This document shows, in pieces, positions 37,563 to 46,681 of a DNA stretch of 64,000 nt (the first letter of the stretch is position 1; each line of letters starts with the position of its first letter). Origin of the DNA: Agrococcus casei LMG 22410 (GTDB lineage Bacteria; Actinomycetota; Actinomycetes; Actinomycetales; Microbacteriaceae); contig NZ_FUHU01000009.1 of assembly GCF_900163565.1 (NCBI RefSeq), positions 16,797 to 80,796 on the forward strand, read 5' to 3'. A model generated the notes under the pieces. It did no database searches, was not told the origin of the DNA, and worked only from the letters and a program-made list of their open reading frames with translations. The translations under genes were made by a program, and so were the position numbers.

Positions 37563-38459
37563 TCAGTTCAGGCTCGAGACAATGACCCGGGCACCCTGGT
37601 CGCCGGCCCAGGTCGGCAGCAGCGCGAAGACATGCAGCTGCCCCCTGCCTTCGTGCCATGACACCGGCACCCCCTGCGCTCGTGCTTTTCGGCGCAGCAC
37701 ATGTGCATCCGGATTCAGCACGTCACGAGCGCCCGTGACGATCGTCAGAGGTCCAAGGCCGCGCATGTCGCCGAACAGCGTACTCACCGCCGGGTCTTCA
37801 AGCGCATCGCCCGCACGCCATTCATCGGCCAGCACGCGCCCGCCCGGCCGTGCAAGCCAGGGGTCACTCGGCTGCACCGCCTCGATCTCGGGGTTCTGCC
37901 AGGTCAGATCGAGGCCGGGCGACAGCAGCACCGTCGCGGGCAGCACCGTGCCGGCATCGCGCAGCGCCAGGGCGGCCGACAGCGCGATCTGGCCGCCCGA
38001 CGAGTCGCCGGCCAGCTTCACCTGCACGCCGCTGTCGAGCTCTGCGCGAATCAGTGCGATCACTCCGTCGCGCACGGCACGAGCAGATCCGAACGGAATG
38101 AGCGGGTACACCGGCACCACGACCCGCTGCCCTGTCTCGCGAGCGATGCGCGCGATGAGCTGCCAGTGCGGTTCGACGATCTCGTTGACCCAGCCACCGC
38201 CATGCACGTACACGACTGCCGACTCGGGCCGCGCATCCGCTTCTGTGGGCTCGACGTCGTAGACGGGCCATCCCTCCGGCTGCGGCACCCTGCGGCTCAC
38301 GATCACGCCGTCGAGACGCTCTGGAGGAGCAAACGAGGCCGGGCGCAGCAGCCGCTCGTGCATCCGCTGACGCGCTCCGGCCTCGGAGACGAACGGCACG
38401 TTCGACTTTCGGGCTGTGAGTATGAGCGGAACGATGCATTGCGGCAGCAGAACAGGCAC
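37563..38459 (-). CDS. Alpha/beta hydrolase, hormone-sensitive-lipase-like
   Basis: A 298-residue esterase of the HSL (fold-3) family. VVYVHGGGWVNEI contains the HGGG oxyanion motif and AGDSSGGQIALSAAL holds the nucleophile Ser; His is expected near the C-terminus in WHEGRGQLHVF. GTG at 38459 is preceded by GGAGGAG at short spacing. Substrates of this family are short-chain esters. Confidence 0.87.
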   Translation of the reverse strand: MPVLLPQCIVPLILTARKSNVPFVSEAGARQRMHERLLRPASFAPPERLDGVIVSRRVPQPEGWPVYDVEPTEADARPESAVVYVHGGGWVNEIVEPHWQLIARIARETGQRVVVPVYPLIPFGSARAVRDGVIALIRAELDSGVQVKLAGDSSGGQIALSAALALRDAGTVLPATVLLSPGLDLTWQNPEIEAVQPSDPWLARPGGRVLADEWRAGDALEDPAVSTLFGDMRGLGPLTIVTGARDVLNPDAHVLRRKARAQGVPVSWHEGRGQLHVFALLPTWAGDQGARVIVSSLN

Positions 38460-38471
38460 GGACTCCTCCAG

Positions 38472-39048
38472 TCAGAGTGATGCAGAGTCAGGGGTCTTGG
38501 CAAGCACTTCGGCAGTGGTCTGCACGGTCGCGAACTCGCCATGCAGGTTCGCTGCCGTCACCGCCGAGAGCTGCTGCGCGGTGAACACAGTGCCATCGGG
38601 AGCCGCTCGGCCGAACGTGTGGGTCGCGTCGATCACAAAGGTGACGTCATAGCCCAGGTTGCCCGCCATGCGGGCTGTGGTCTCACAGCAGTGGTTGGTG
38701 GTGATGCCGCAGATGGCGATCTGCGTGATCCCACGATGCTGCAGCCATGCATGCAGATCGGGGGTGCCGTAGAAGCTGGAGTTGACCGACTTGCTGACCA
38801 GCAGATCGGGAGCCCCCGTGAGCGCATCCTTGAATGCATGCCCCGCACTGCCCGGAAACAGCGGCGATTCGGGGTTCCGCGAGTCGTGCTGCACGAACAC
38901 GACGGACGACGAGCGCTCACGCCATCTCGCGAGCAGCTGCTCGATGTTCACCTCGCAGACCGGGTTGTCGCGCTCACCCCCAGAATGCCGCGTCGTCAAA
39001 GCCCTTCTGCACGTCGATGACGACAAGAGCGGGGCTGTCAGAAGTCAT
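38472..39048 (-). pseudogene. Isochorismatase-family hydrolase with 1-nt frameshift
   Basis: From ATG at 39048 the first frame reads MTSDSPALVVIDVQKGFDD and AAFWG, then hits TGA. The remainder of the enzyme (NPVCEVNIEQLL to the C-terminus, with the Lys region VSKSVNSSFYG and catalytic Cys in CGITTNHCCETTARMAG) continues in another frame. The shift lies in a run of five C at 38977-38981; four would restore a single frame. Either the gene is inactivated, or a homopolymer sequencing error is present, or a slippage product exists. Downstream reinitiation would lack the catalytic Asp. Confidence 0.85.
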
Positions 39049-39060
39049 GCAGTCATCCTG

Positions 39061-39567
39061 TCACTGCGAAGGGGTCGGATGCGCGCTCGTGTCAATCAGG
39101 CTCAGGCGGGTTCCGAAGCCGGCAGAGAGCACGTGACTGTATGCCAGCGGGGTCCACCAGCAGGTCCATCGCTTCGGCGGGCCTCCGCTTGAAGGAAACT
39201 CCTCGCCTGCACTCCACCGCTCTGATACGTCAGCACCGCGCGCCTCAGGGTCGAGCAGCTCGAGCTGAAAGAAGTGCCGCTCGTGAATCTCGGGCTTGGT
39301 CGGCCAGACGTCGTACCGCTCGACACCGAGCGAGCGAACGATGCGAGCCTGCACGCCCGACTCCTCGAGCACTTCGCGCACGACTGCTGCCTCGGGTGAT
39401 TCACCGGGCTCGATGGTTCCGGCAGGCACCTGCACGCCGGCCACCTCGAGCGGCACGTCGTCGTGCGTGAACACGAGCAGGCGATCATCATGCACGACGT
39501 ACGCCACGACCTTGCCGATCACCCGTCGGTTCGACTGCACGGTCGCCTGCCCATCCGTGATTCGCAT
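39061..39567 (-). CDS. Nudix hydrolase
   Basis: A 168-residue Nudix protein with a complete Nudix box, GTIEPGE...REVLEESGV, at about residues 52-74, binding Mg2+ for pyrophosphohydrolysis. The N-terminal VVAYVVHDDRLLVFTHDD is typical. ATG at 39567 lies 7 nt behind TATATT. Substrate unknown. Confidence 0.88.
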   Translation of the reverse strand: MRITDGQATVQSNRRVIGKVVAYVVHDDRLLVFTHDDVPLEVAGVQVPAGTIEPGESPEAAVVREVLEESGVQARIVRSLGVERYDVWPTKPEIHERHFFQLELLDPEARGADVSERWSAGEEFPSSGGPPKRWTCWWTPLAYSHVLSAGFGTRLSLIDTSAHPTPSQ

Positions 39568-39574
39568 GCACCTG

Positions 39575-39580
39575 AATATA
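39575..39580 (-). promoter_or_regulatory. -10 box TATATT, leaderless-type (Nudix gene)
   Basis: On the minus strand TATATT, close to the consensus TATAAT, is followed by 7 nt and ATG at 39567. Confidence 0.65.
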
Positions 39581-39607
39581 GTCACCGACGGTCAGGGTGC
39601 AGAAGCC

Positions 39608-40024
39608 TCAGTGCTGCCCCTGGCCGAGCATCGCGTCGAAGAGCCGCTCAGTCTCAGCGCGCTGCTGTTCGACTGTGGCCACCGTCGACGGGTCCACTGG
39701 CTCGAAGGTGTCGAGCAGATCCTGTGGGCCTGCCTCTGTCAGCAGATACACGCGGTGACCTCCGCCCTGATCGCGAGCCATGCCACTGGGCCAGACGTCG
39801 GCCCGTGCACCGGTGACTCCGACGCGCCAGCCAAGCGGCTCCAACACAGCGCGCACGCTGCACAGCGCTTCGAACGCGTCGTTCTCAGTCGCCTCGACCG
39901 CTTCGAACTCAGCGGACTCGAGCCGCACCGTCCAGAATGCTCTGCCGTCGAACCAATAGCTGACGACTGCGTCACAGGTGACCCCGTCGCGACACACCTG
40001 TACGACCTGTGTTTGCTTGTCCAT
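39608..40024 (-). CDS. Hypothetical protein
   Basis: A 138-residue soluble acidic protein that I do not recognise. It begins MDKQTQVVQVCRDG and contains AVVSYWFDGRAFWTVRLE, a beta-strand-rich segment, then a helical C-terminus. ATG at 40024 has GAAGGGA seven bases upstream. It lies divergently from oleA with 187 bp between starts. Confidence 0.6.
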   Translation of the reverse strand: MDKQTQVVQVCRDGVTCDAVVSYWFDGRAFWTVRLESAEFEAVEATENDAFEALCSVRAVLEPLGWRVGVTGARADVWPSGMARDQGGGHRVYLLTEAGPQDLLDTFEPVDPSTVATVEQQRAETERLFDAMLGQGQH

Positions 40025-40197
40025 GTGCCAGTCCCTTCATCCAACTCGGGCGGGGCGACGAAGCGTGTCGCGGAATCCCCCGAAGCACCAGAGGTTGAAC
40101 TCATCGCACACTTCATCATGCTGCACGGCCGCGAACCCGAGATCGGGCATATTCTGTAGCCCCCTTCACCAATGCCATGTGCGTATGATCGGACAAT

Positions 40198-40203
40198 TAG
40201 ACT
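40198..40203 (+). promoter_or_regulatory. -10 box for ole operon
   Basis: TAGACT lies 8 nt before the oleA ATG. Spacing is one or two bases longer than the other leaderless-type boxes, so a leader of one or two bases, or leaderless start, is expected. Confidence 0.5.
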
Positions 40204-40211
40204 AGACGGAA

Positions 40212-41285
40212 ATGACAATTGAACCTGCCACACTTGCCCCTGCGCCCGAATCGACTGCGATGAGGGGCAACGCAACAACTCGGCACTCGAATGTCGCACT
40301 TCTCGGCATCACTGAGGCCGTCGCTCCAGTTGAGGTGAGCTCAAAGTCGTTCGACGACCGACTCGCCGACACGCTCAAGACGCTTCGCCTTCCGAAAGGC
40401 CTGCTGCAGCGCGTCGCCGGCGTCACCACCAGACGCAACTGGGAGCATCCCTCTGACTACATCGAAGGCGCTGCTGACGCGGGCCGCCGCGCGCTCGAAG
40501 AAGCCGGCGTGCGCCCCGACCAGATCGGGCTCCTCATCAACGCGTCGGTCTCACGCGAGATGCTCGAGCCCTCGGTCGCCGTTGCCGTGCACGACAGCAT
40601 CGGCCTCAGCCCCGCAGCGATGAACTTCGACATCACGAACGCGTGTCTCGGCTTCGTGAACGGCATGACCGTCGCAGCCAGCATGATCGACGCGGGCCAG
40701 ATCGACTACGCACTGATCATCGCGGGCGAAGACATGTCGCGCGTACAGGAGTCCACCGTCGAGCGCCTGCGCCGCGACGGCATCACACGCGATGAGTACC
40801 TCAACGAATTCGCGACCCTGACACTGGGCTCGGGTGCCGCAGCCGCAGTGCTCGGACGAGCCGACCGCCACCCAGAAGGACACCTCATCAAGGGCGGCGT
40901 CACGCGTGCCGCCACCTGGAACCACGGGCTCTGCATCGGCGACTACGACGGCATGTTCACCGACACCCAGGGGCTGCTCGACAACGGCATGCAGCTCATC
41001 TCGGAGGCGTGGGCAGAAGCGCACGACAACGGGTGGGAGTGGACCACGATGGATCACTACATTCCCCACCAGATCTCGCACGTGCATGTGAACGCCCTCA
41101 CCGAGGCCACGAAGATCGATGCCGATCGAGTCGCCAAGACCTACCCCGAGCTCGGCAATGTCGGCCCGGCGTCCCTGCCGATCACGCTGGCACGCAAATC
41201 CGGCGAGATGAAACAGGGCGACCGCATCCTGTGTCTGGGGGTCGGTTCGGGCCTCAACACCGCAATGCTGGAGATCACTTGGTGA
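40212..41285 (+). CDS. oleA: OleA: acyl-CoA head-to-head condensing enzyme
   Basis: A 357-residue thiolase-superfamily (KAS III-like) enzyme. The catalytic Cys is in DITNACLGFVNGM, the His in YIPHQISHVHV and the Asn in GNVGPASLPI. REMLEPS contains the Glu that in OleA enzymes acts as the general base from the partner subunit, a feature separating OleA from FabH. It condenses two long-chain acyl-CoAs to a beta-keto acid. It is followed by oleBC and oleD in one operon, with a GTGA overlap to oleBC, which makes the assignment firm. Confidence 0.93.
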   Translation: MTIEPATLAPAPESTAMRGNATTRHSNVALLGITEAVAPVEVSSKSFDDRLADTLKTLRLPKGLLQRVAGVTTRRNWEHPSDYIEGAADAGRRALEEAGVRPDQIGLLINASVSREMLEPSVAVAVHDSIGLSPAAMNFDITNACLGFVNGMTVAASMIDAGQIDYALIIAGEDMSRVQESTVERLRRDGITRDEYLNEFATLTLGSGAAAAVLGRADRHPEGHLIKGGVTRAATWNHGLCIGDYDGMFTDTQGLLDNGMQLISEAWAEAHDNGWEWTTMDHYIPHQISHVHVNALTEATKIDADRVAKTYPELGNVGPASLPITLARKSGEMKQGDRILCLGVGSGLNTAMLEITW

Positions 41286-43978
41286 AGTTCAACGCGCAAC
41301 CGGCCGCTGTTCCCGGCCCGCTCCCCGAGTGGGACGAACGCTGGTCGAGACTCGTCACGGTCGACACCGTCGACGGAGAGCGCACCTTCCATGTGCTCGA
41401 CACGCTGCCTGCTCTCAAGGAGCAGGGGCTCGAGCCCACTGGCACCATCATCGCCCTGCACGGCAACCCGACCTGGTCGTATCTCTGGCGGCGGCTCGCG
41501 GCAGCGTCAATCGACGCCGACGGCCGTGTCTGGCGCGTCATCGCCCCCGACCAGCTCGAGATGGGCTACTCCGAGCGCCTCGAGCACGACGCGCTGCCGA
41601 CGACGCACGGCTCCGGCTACCGCAGAATCGCCGAGCGAGTCAGCGACCTCGACGCAGTCGTTCGGTCGCTGCTGGCAGACACGGCGGATGCGCAGGGCGA
41701 GCAGCACCCGGTCGTCACGATCGGGCACGACTGGGGCGGCATCGTCTCGCTCACCTGGGCCTCGCGCAGCCAAGACATCGTCGATGCGGTCATCACCCTC
41801 AACACCGGTGTGCACCTCGCCGAGGGCACTCCCCTGCCCGCCCCGCTTCGTGTCGCACTCGCAGGCCCCGCACTGCCGACGACGACTGTGCTCACCGACT
41901 GGTTTCTGCGCACGACCCTCTCGCTCGGGCAGGGTCCGATCTCAGACGAGGTCAAAGACGCCTTCCGCTCCCCGTACCGCACGGCCGAAGACCGCGGCGG
42001 CATCGGGGCATTCGTCGCTGACGTGCCGGCACAGCCGAGTCACCCCTCGTATGGCGAGCTGCAGCGCCTGGCCGACGACGTCGCGAGCATCGAGAAGCCC
42101 GCGCTGATCGTCTGGGGCCCCAAAGACCCCGTGTTCGTCGAGCACTTCCTCCGCGATCTCCGCCACAGGATTCCCCACGCAGACGTGCACCGGGTCGAGA
42201 AGGCGTCGCATCTCGTCAGTGAAGACGCGGATGTGCCCGGCATCGTGCTGCGCTGGCTCGCCAGGCAGTTTCCCGACGATGCCGTCTCGGTCGCCTCGGG
42301 CGAAGAGCCGACCGATGATCCGGCGCCCATGATCTTCGAGGCGCTCGATGCGCGCCGCAGCGACGCGACGGTTGCCAGCGTCGATATGACGCAGAACCCG
42401 CCGCAGCAGATCACCTGGAAGCAGCTCACTCGCGTCACCGACGGCATCGCCCGCGGCCTGCAAGAGCTCGGGCTGCAGCGCGGCGACCGTGTCTCGCTGC
42501 TCGTGACCCCCGGCAACGACCTCACGGCTGTGCTCTACGGAGTGCTCAAAGCCGGCGGAGTCGCCGTCGTCGCTGACACCGGCCTCGGAGTCGCGGGCAT
42601 GACCCGTGCGATCAGGGCCTCTGACCCGCAGTGGGTCATCGGACTGAAGCCCGGCCTCACCCTCGCGCGCGCAGCCGGCTGGCCCGGTCGTCGCATCTCG
42701 ATGCACGGGCTTGGCCCGATCGAGCGAGCAGCACTCGGCGTCGAGACGAGCGTGACTGCACTCGCGCGCACCAAATCGACTGAGCCCATCCGTCATCCTG
42801 GTCGTGAAGACGATGCGGTCATCCTGTTCACTTCGGGATCGACCGGCCCTGCCAAGGGAGTGCGCTACACCCACGCCCGCCTCGGCGCCCTCGCCCGCAC
42901 GCTGCGCAAGCAGTTCGAGGTTCGCGCAGACACCGGCTGGGCGGCAGGGTTTGCCCCGTTCGCACTGCTCGGCCCCGGACTCGGCATCAGCAGCGTCACG
43001 CCTGACATGTCGGTCACGAAGCCGCGCACGCTCACTGCTGCTGCCCTGGCAGATGCGATCGAGGCAGGCAAGAGCACGATGGTGTTCGCCTCCCCCGCCG
43101 CATACAACAACGTGCAGGCGACCGCCAGCGACCTGTCACCTGAGCAGCGTGCTGCATTCACGAAGATCGAACTGGTGCTGTCGGCCGGTGCTCCCGTGCC
43201 GCTGGCGCTGCTCGACGGGCTCGCAGAGCTGTTTCCGAATGCGCAGATCCGCTCGCCCTACGGCATGACCGAGGGGCTCATGCTCACCGACATCGATCGC
43301 GACGGCGTGGCAGCTGCCGAGGCACAGTCGCGAGACCACGGCGTGTGCGTCGGCCGTCCGGTGCCCCGTGTGCGATTCGCGCTCGCACCGCTCGACGCCG
43401 ACGGCCGCGCATCCGATGAACTGCTCACCGGCTCAGGCGCTGCCGACGTGCTCGGCGAGTTCGTCGTCTCGGCGCCGCACATCAAGTCGGGCTACGACCG
43501 TCTCGCAGACACCGACGCTTCATCGAAGCGCGACACCCTCGACGACCAGATCTGGCACCGCACCGGTGACATCGGGCACATCGACCCCGAGGGCCGCGTG
43601 TGGATCGAAGGCCGCGTGCAGCACGTGCTCTCGACTCCCTTGGGCCCGCTCGGCCCGGGCGGCCTCGAAGCCGTCGCCAACACTGTGGAGGGCGTGTACC
43701 GCTCTGCTGCCGTAGGCGTCGGACCAGCAGGTGTGCAGACTGTCGTCGTCGTCATCGAACCGGATGCGGGGGCAGGTCGGCAGGCGGGCCTTGCGCCCCA
43801 GCAGCTCACCGATGCCGTTCGCGCATCCGTGGCCGAGCACTACCCGCATGACGTGGCCGCTGTGCTCGTGTCGAATGACTTTCCGACCGACATCCGTCAC
43901 AACTCGAAGATCGACCGCACGCGCCTGGCCGCATGGGCCGATCGCGTGCTGCGCGGAGAGCGCGTCGGTCGGCCGTAG
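41282..43978 (+). CDS. oleBC: OleBC fusion: beta-lactone decarboxylase plus beta-lactone synthetase
   Basis: An 898-residue fusion. Residues 1 to about 330 are OleB, a haloalkane-dehalogenase-like alpha/beta hydrolase with LHGNPTWSYLWRR and the nucleophile Asp in TIGHDWGGIV; it releases CO2 from a cis-beta-lactone. Residues about 345-898 are OleC, an AMP-binding ligase with LFTSGSTGPAKGVRYTH and RSPYGMTEG; it makes the beta-lactone from a beta-hydroxy acid. Gram-positive ole clusters such as that of Micrococcus have this fusion. The GTG start at 41282 overlaps the oleA stop. GDIGHIDPEGRVWIEGR marks the C-terminal adenylation hinge. Confidence 0.93.
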   Translation: MKFNAQPAAVPGPLPEWDERWSRLVTVDTVDGERTFHVLDTLPALKEQGLEPTGTIIALHGNPTWSYLWRRLAAASIDADGRVWRVIAPDQLEMGYSERLEHDALPTTHGSGYRRIAERVSDLDAVVRSLLADTADAQGEQHPVVTIGHDWGGIVSLTWASRSQDIVDAVITLNTGVHLAEGTPLPAPLRVALAGPALPTTTVLTDWFLRTTLSLGQGPISDEVKDAFRSPYRTAEDRGGIGAFVADVPAQPSHPSYGELQRLADDVASIEKPALIVWGPKDPVFVEHFLRDLRHRIPHADVHRVEKASHLVSEDADVPGIVLRWLARQFPDDAVSVASGEEPTDDPAPMIFEALDARRSDATVASVDMTQNPPQQITWKQLTRVTDGIARGLQELGLQRGDRVSLLVTPGNDLTAVLYGVLKAGGVAVVADTGLGVAGMTRAIRASDPQWVIGLKPGLTLARAAGWPGRRISMHGLGPIERAALGVETSVTALARTKSTEPIRHPGREDDAVILFTSGSTGPAKGVRYTHARLGALARTLRKQFEVRADTGWAAGFAPFALLGPGLGISSVTPDMSVTKPRTLTAAALADAIEAGKSTMVFASPAAYNNVQATASDLSPEQRAAFTKIELVLSAGAPVPLALLDGLAELFPNAQIRSPYGMTEGLMLTDIDRDGVAAAEAQSRDHGVCVGRPVPRVRFALAPLDADGRASDELLTGSGAADVLGEFVVSAPHIKSGYDRLADTDASSKRDTLDDQIWHRTGDIGHIDPEGRVWIEGRVQHVLSTPLGPLGPGGLEAVANTVEGVYRSAAVGVGPAGVQTVVVVIEPDAGAGRQAGLAPQQLTDAVRASVAEHYPHDVAAVLVSNDFPTDIRHNSKIDRTRLAAWADRVLRGERVGRP

Positions 43979-43996
43979 CGCAGAGGGAGATTCGAC

Positions 43997-44965
43997 GTGA
44001 AGATTCTGGTCACTGGAGCCTCTGGGCTGCTGGGCTCCTCTGTCGCCAGATCCCTGATCGTGCTGGGTCACGAAGTGACGACGCTGCAGCGCCGCGCATC
44101 CGGAATTCCTGGAGCCCGGGATGTGCAGGGCAGCACCACAGACCCCGCTGCGGTTGCCGAGGCAATGACGGGTGTTGCAGCGGTCATCCACCTGGCAGCG
44201 AAGGTGTCGATGGCCGGCGACCCTCGTGAGTTCGAGCGCGTCAACATCGGTGGCACCCGGAACGTGCTCGATGCGGCGCAAGAGGCGGGCGTGACGCGCT
44301 TCGTGCACATCTCGTCGCCTTCGGTTGCCAATGCAGGCAGCTCTCTGATCGGAGCTCCGGCTGAGCCCGCGACGCCTGCATCGGCACGCGGCGAGTACGC
44401 CCGGACGAAGGGCGAGGGCGAGCTGCTCGCGCTGGCTGCGGATTCCGACGAGTTTCCGGTGCTCGTGCTCCGCCCGCACCTCATGTGGGGGCCGGGTGAC
44501 ACCCAGCTCACCGAGCGCATCATCGAGCGGTCTCGGCAGGGGCGCATGCCGATTCTCGGTTCTGGAGCCGCGCTCGTCGACACCCTCTACGTCACCAATG
44601 CCGTCGACGCGATCGTCGCAGCGCTCGATGCTGTGACGCGAGTGCACGGCGAAGCGCTTGTGGTCACCAACGGGCAGCCGCGCCCCATCGGCGAGTTCAT
44701 CGAGAGCCTGGCACGTGCCGGAGGTGCCGCCAAGCCGAAGCTGCGCATCCCTGTCGCCCCGGCCATCGCGGCGGGTACCGCGGTTGATGCGATCTGGAAC
44801 CTGAGCGAGCACGACGACGAGCCGCCGCTGACCAGGTTCCTCGCCGAGCAGATGTCGACTGCGCACTGGTTCGGCCAGCGCCGCACGCGCGAGGTGCTGC
44901 AGTGGCAGCCTGCGGTCAGCTTTGCCGAGGGCATGGCTGCCCTTGCCCAGCACTACGACCGGTGA
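43997..44965 (+). CDS. oleD: OleD: NADPH-dependent beta-keto acid reductase
   Basis: A 322-residue extended short-chain dehydrogenase: KILVTGASGLLGSSVARSL, VIHLAAKVSMAGDP and the catalytic GEYARTKGEGE (Tyr-x3-Lys). In the ole pathway it reduces the OleA product to a 2-alkyl-3-hydroxy acid. GTG at 43997 follows AGAGGGAG, 18 bp after oleBC. The 3' end overlaps the convergent VOC gene by 13 bp. Confidence 0.92.
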   Translation: MKILVTGASGLLGSSVARSLIVLGHEVTTLQRRASGIPGARDVQGSTTDPAAVAEAMTGVAAVIHLAAKVSMAGDPREFERVNIGGTRNVLDAAQEAGVTRFVHISSPSVANAGSSLIGAPAEPATPASARGEYARTKGEGELLALAADSDEFPVLVLRPHLMWGPGDTQLTERIIERSRQGRMPILGSGAALVDTLYVTNAVDAIVAALDAVTRVHGEALVVTNGQPRPIGEFIESLARAGGAAKPKLRIPVAPAIAAGTAVDAIWNLSEHDDEPPLTRFLAEQMSTAHWFGQRRTREVLQWQPAVSFAEGMAALAQHYDR

Positions 44966-45348
44966 TCGGTGGCAGTCATGACTTCGATGCGATTGCCGAA
45001 TCCGTCGCGAGCGTGAAATCGCACGTATCCCTCGAAGGTGTCGCGCTCGGCCCATGAGAGCTCGAAGCCGGCGTCTTCGATGCGCCCGGCGATCTGCTGC
45101 AGCTCTTCGACGGATGCGCACACGAGTCCCGGGTGCGCTTTCTTTGCGGGCACGAAGGGGTCATCGACACCGAGATGAATCTCGGCGACAACTGTGTCGC
45201 CCTCGAAGGCCCTGAACCAGCATCCGCCGCGGCCTGCCAGCGAAGGCGGCTTCTCGGTCTCCTGCATGCCGAGTGCGTCTCCGTAGAACCTGCGTGCCTC
45301 AGCCTCTGCTCCGCGCGGCATCGAGATCTGCACGTGGTGAAGCCTCAC
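44953..45348 (-). CDS. VOC-family glyoxalase-like protein
   Basis: A 131-residue single-domain vicinal-oxygen-chelate protein: LHHVQISMPRGAEAEARRFYG at the N-terminus, CWFRAF and a C-terminal HARDGFGNRIEV. GTG at 45348 has a strong CAGGAGGT upstream. Possible lyase, isomerase or resistance protein; substrate unknown. Confidence 0.85.
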   Translation of the reverse strand: MRLHHVQISMPRGAEAEARRFYGDALGMQETEKPPSLAGRGGCWFRAFEGDTVVAEIHLGVDDPFVPAKKAHPGLVCASVEELQQIAGRIEDAGFELSWAERDTFEGYVRFHARDGFGNRIEVMTATDHRS

Positions 45349-45409
45349 AGCGGCACCTCCTGAAGTGTCTTGACGTCAAGGTGAATCTAGCAGGGGTGCC
45401 GCGAGTGCG

Positions 45410-46060
45410 TCAGTGGCTGGACGCTCTGATCTTGGCGGCCGTCGCGGCGTAGAGGTCTTCGGGTATGGCTCCGAGCGATCGCATCTGCTCGAGTGCTGCG
45501 AGCTGCTGCTCCGGCGGCAGTGACGAGTCGATGTTGATATCGGGGCTCGCGGGCTGCACGAACTGGTCGCGCGCCGCCACTGTCGCCTGTGCGAACTCCT
45601 GCACATCCTGCGGGTCGAATCCCAGGCATCCGATGCTGTAGTCGTTGGTTCCGTCGCTGCCGCTGACGAGAATGCCGTCGTCGCCCTCGTGGCTGAATAT
45701 TTCAACCTTCTGCATGCCCCCGAACGGCAGGTCGGCCCCGTGCACCTCGAGCTCCGTGCCTCGGATCCCGCCGTAGCCGCCCCAGCGCATCGTCAGCCCG
45801 CTGTCGAAGAGCACGCCGACGTAGGAGGTGCCCGTGTAGACCTTGGTGCCGTGCAGCACTCTGCGAGGCTCAGCACCAGCGGGAACCGCCTCGAGATACA
45901 GGGCAACGCGATCCCTGCTCGGCATGTCCGCCGACTGTGCGAGCGGTTCGAGCAGCTCAGGCGTCATGCCCGGAACATCTGCGTACTTGTTGCGGACCTT
46001 CGCCGCACGGCGTTCACGGGCTTTGGCGCTGCGGCCATAGAACATGTCTGCAATTCCCAT
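45410..46060 (-). CDS. Hypothetical protein
   Basis: A 216-residue soluble protein I cannot assign. The N-terminal 40 residues are basic (FYGRSAKARERRAAKVRNKY); the middle, VLHGTKVYTGTSYVGVLFDSG and a repeated strand pattern, suggests a PH-like or beta-barrel domain. The C-terminal LPPEQQLAALEQMRSLG resembles SHOCT-like tails. Starts 7 nt behind TACCCT. Divergent from the SMI1-like pseudogene. Confidence 0.65.
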   Translation of the reverse strand: MGIADMFYGRSAKARERRAAKVRNKYADVPGMTPELLEPLAQSADMPSRDRVALYLEAVPAGAEPRRVLHGTKVYTGTSYVGVLFDSGLTMRWGGYGGIRGTELEVHGADLPFGGMQKVEIFSHEGDDGILVSGSDGTNDYSIGCLGFDPQDVQEFAQATVAARDQFVQPASPDINIDSSLPPEQQLAALEQMRSLGAIPEDLYAATAAKIRASSH

Positions 46061-46067
46061 GGGCACG

Positions 46068-46073
46068 AGGGTA
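46068..46073 (-). promoter_or_regulatory. -10 box TACCCT, leaderless-type
   Basis: On the minus strand TACCCT is followed by 7 nt and ATG at 46060. Confidence 0.55.
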
Positions 46074-46089
46074 GCTGACGACAGCGAAC

Positions 46090-46095
46090 TAGAAT
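46090..46095 (+). promoter_or_regulatory. -10 box TAGAAT, leaderless-type
   Basis: TAGAAT, close to consensus, is followed by 6 nt and ATG at 46102; it faces away from the box at 46068-46073. Confidence 0.65.
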
Positions 46096-46101
46096 CACCC
46101 C

Positions 46102-46657
46102 ATGAACATCGACAGTGCCTGGGACATCATCGATCGAGTGCTGGCTGACCAGCTGCCGCAAGTTGCCGAAACGCTGCGCGGCCCAGTCGACGACGCTGAC
46201 CTTGCACGTCTCGCGCAATCGGTCGGACGCGAGCTGCCTGAGGACTTCGTGACGAGCCTTCGACGTCACGACGGTCAGCACAACCCGACAGCACTGCTCG
46301 ATCTCTTCGACCACCACACGCTCCTGAGTGCAACAGCGATGATCGATCACTCCAAGATGCGCATCGAGGCACTCGGCGACGACATCGACGACACCATCGA
46401 CTGGATGACGCCAGACAAGGTGCGCCCCATCATGAACTGCCGCGGATGGCTGCAGTTCACCACGGCCGAGACCGACGGGTACGCGCTGGATCTCGCTGCC
46501 CGCTGGTGAAGCCGGCCAGATCCTCTACCTGCCGATCGACGGCCCAACGCCTGCCCCGGAGTTCCCGTCGTACCGAGCGTGGCTGTCGAACTACGCCGAG
46601 AAGCTTGATGCCGGAGCGTTCACCATCGACGACACCCTCGGCCTCTGGCTGACCTGA
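46102..46657 (+). pseudogene. SMI1/KNR4-family protein with 1-nt frameshift
   Basis: The first frame encodes 135 residues (IDRVLADQLPQVAETLRG, ELPEDFVTSLRRHDGQHNP, a SMI1/KNR4-type N-terminus) and stops at 46509. A second frame continues the family pattern: PAGEAGQILYLPIDGPTP, FPSYRAWLSNYAEKL, ending in TGA at 46657. The shift lies at about 46496-46504 (GCTGCCCGCTGG); one base fewer would join the frames into about 184 residues. SMI1/KNR4 domains are common as immunity proteins in contact-dependent toxin systems, but no toxin is adjacent. Confidence 0.78.
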
Positions 46658-46681
46658 TTGGGATTGGCAGCATCAGGGTGA

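Noticed and set aside
46102..46657. SMI1/KNR4 protein as immunity gene of a polymorphic toxin locus
   Set aside because: No secreted toxin, toxin C-terminus or type VI/VII gene is nearby, and the gene is frameshifted.
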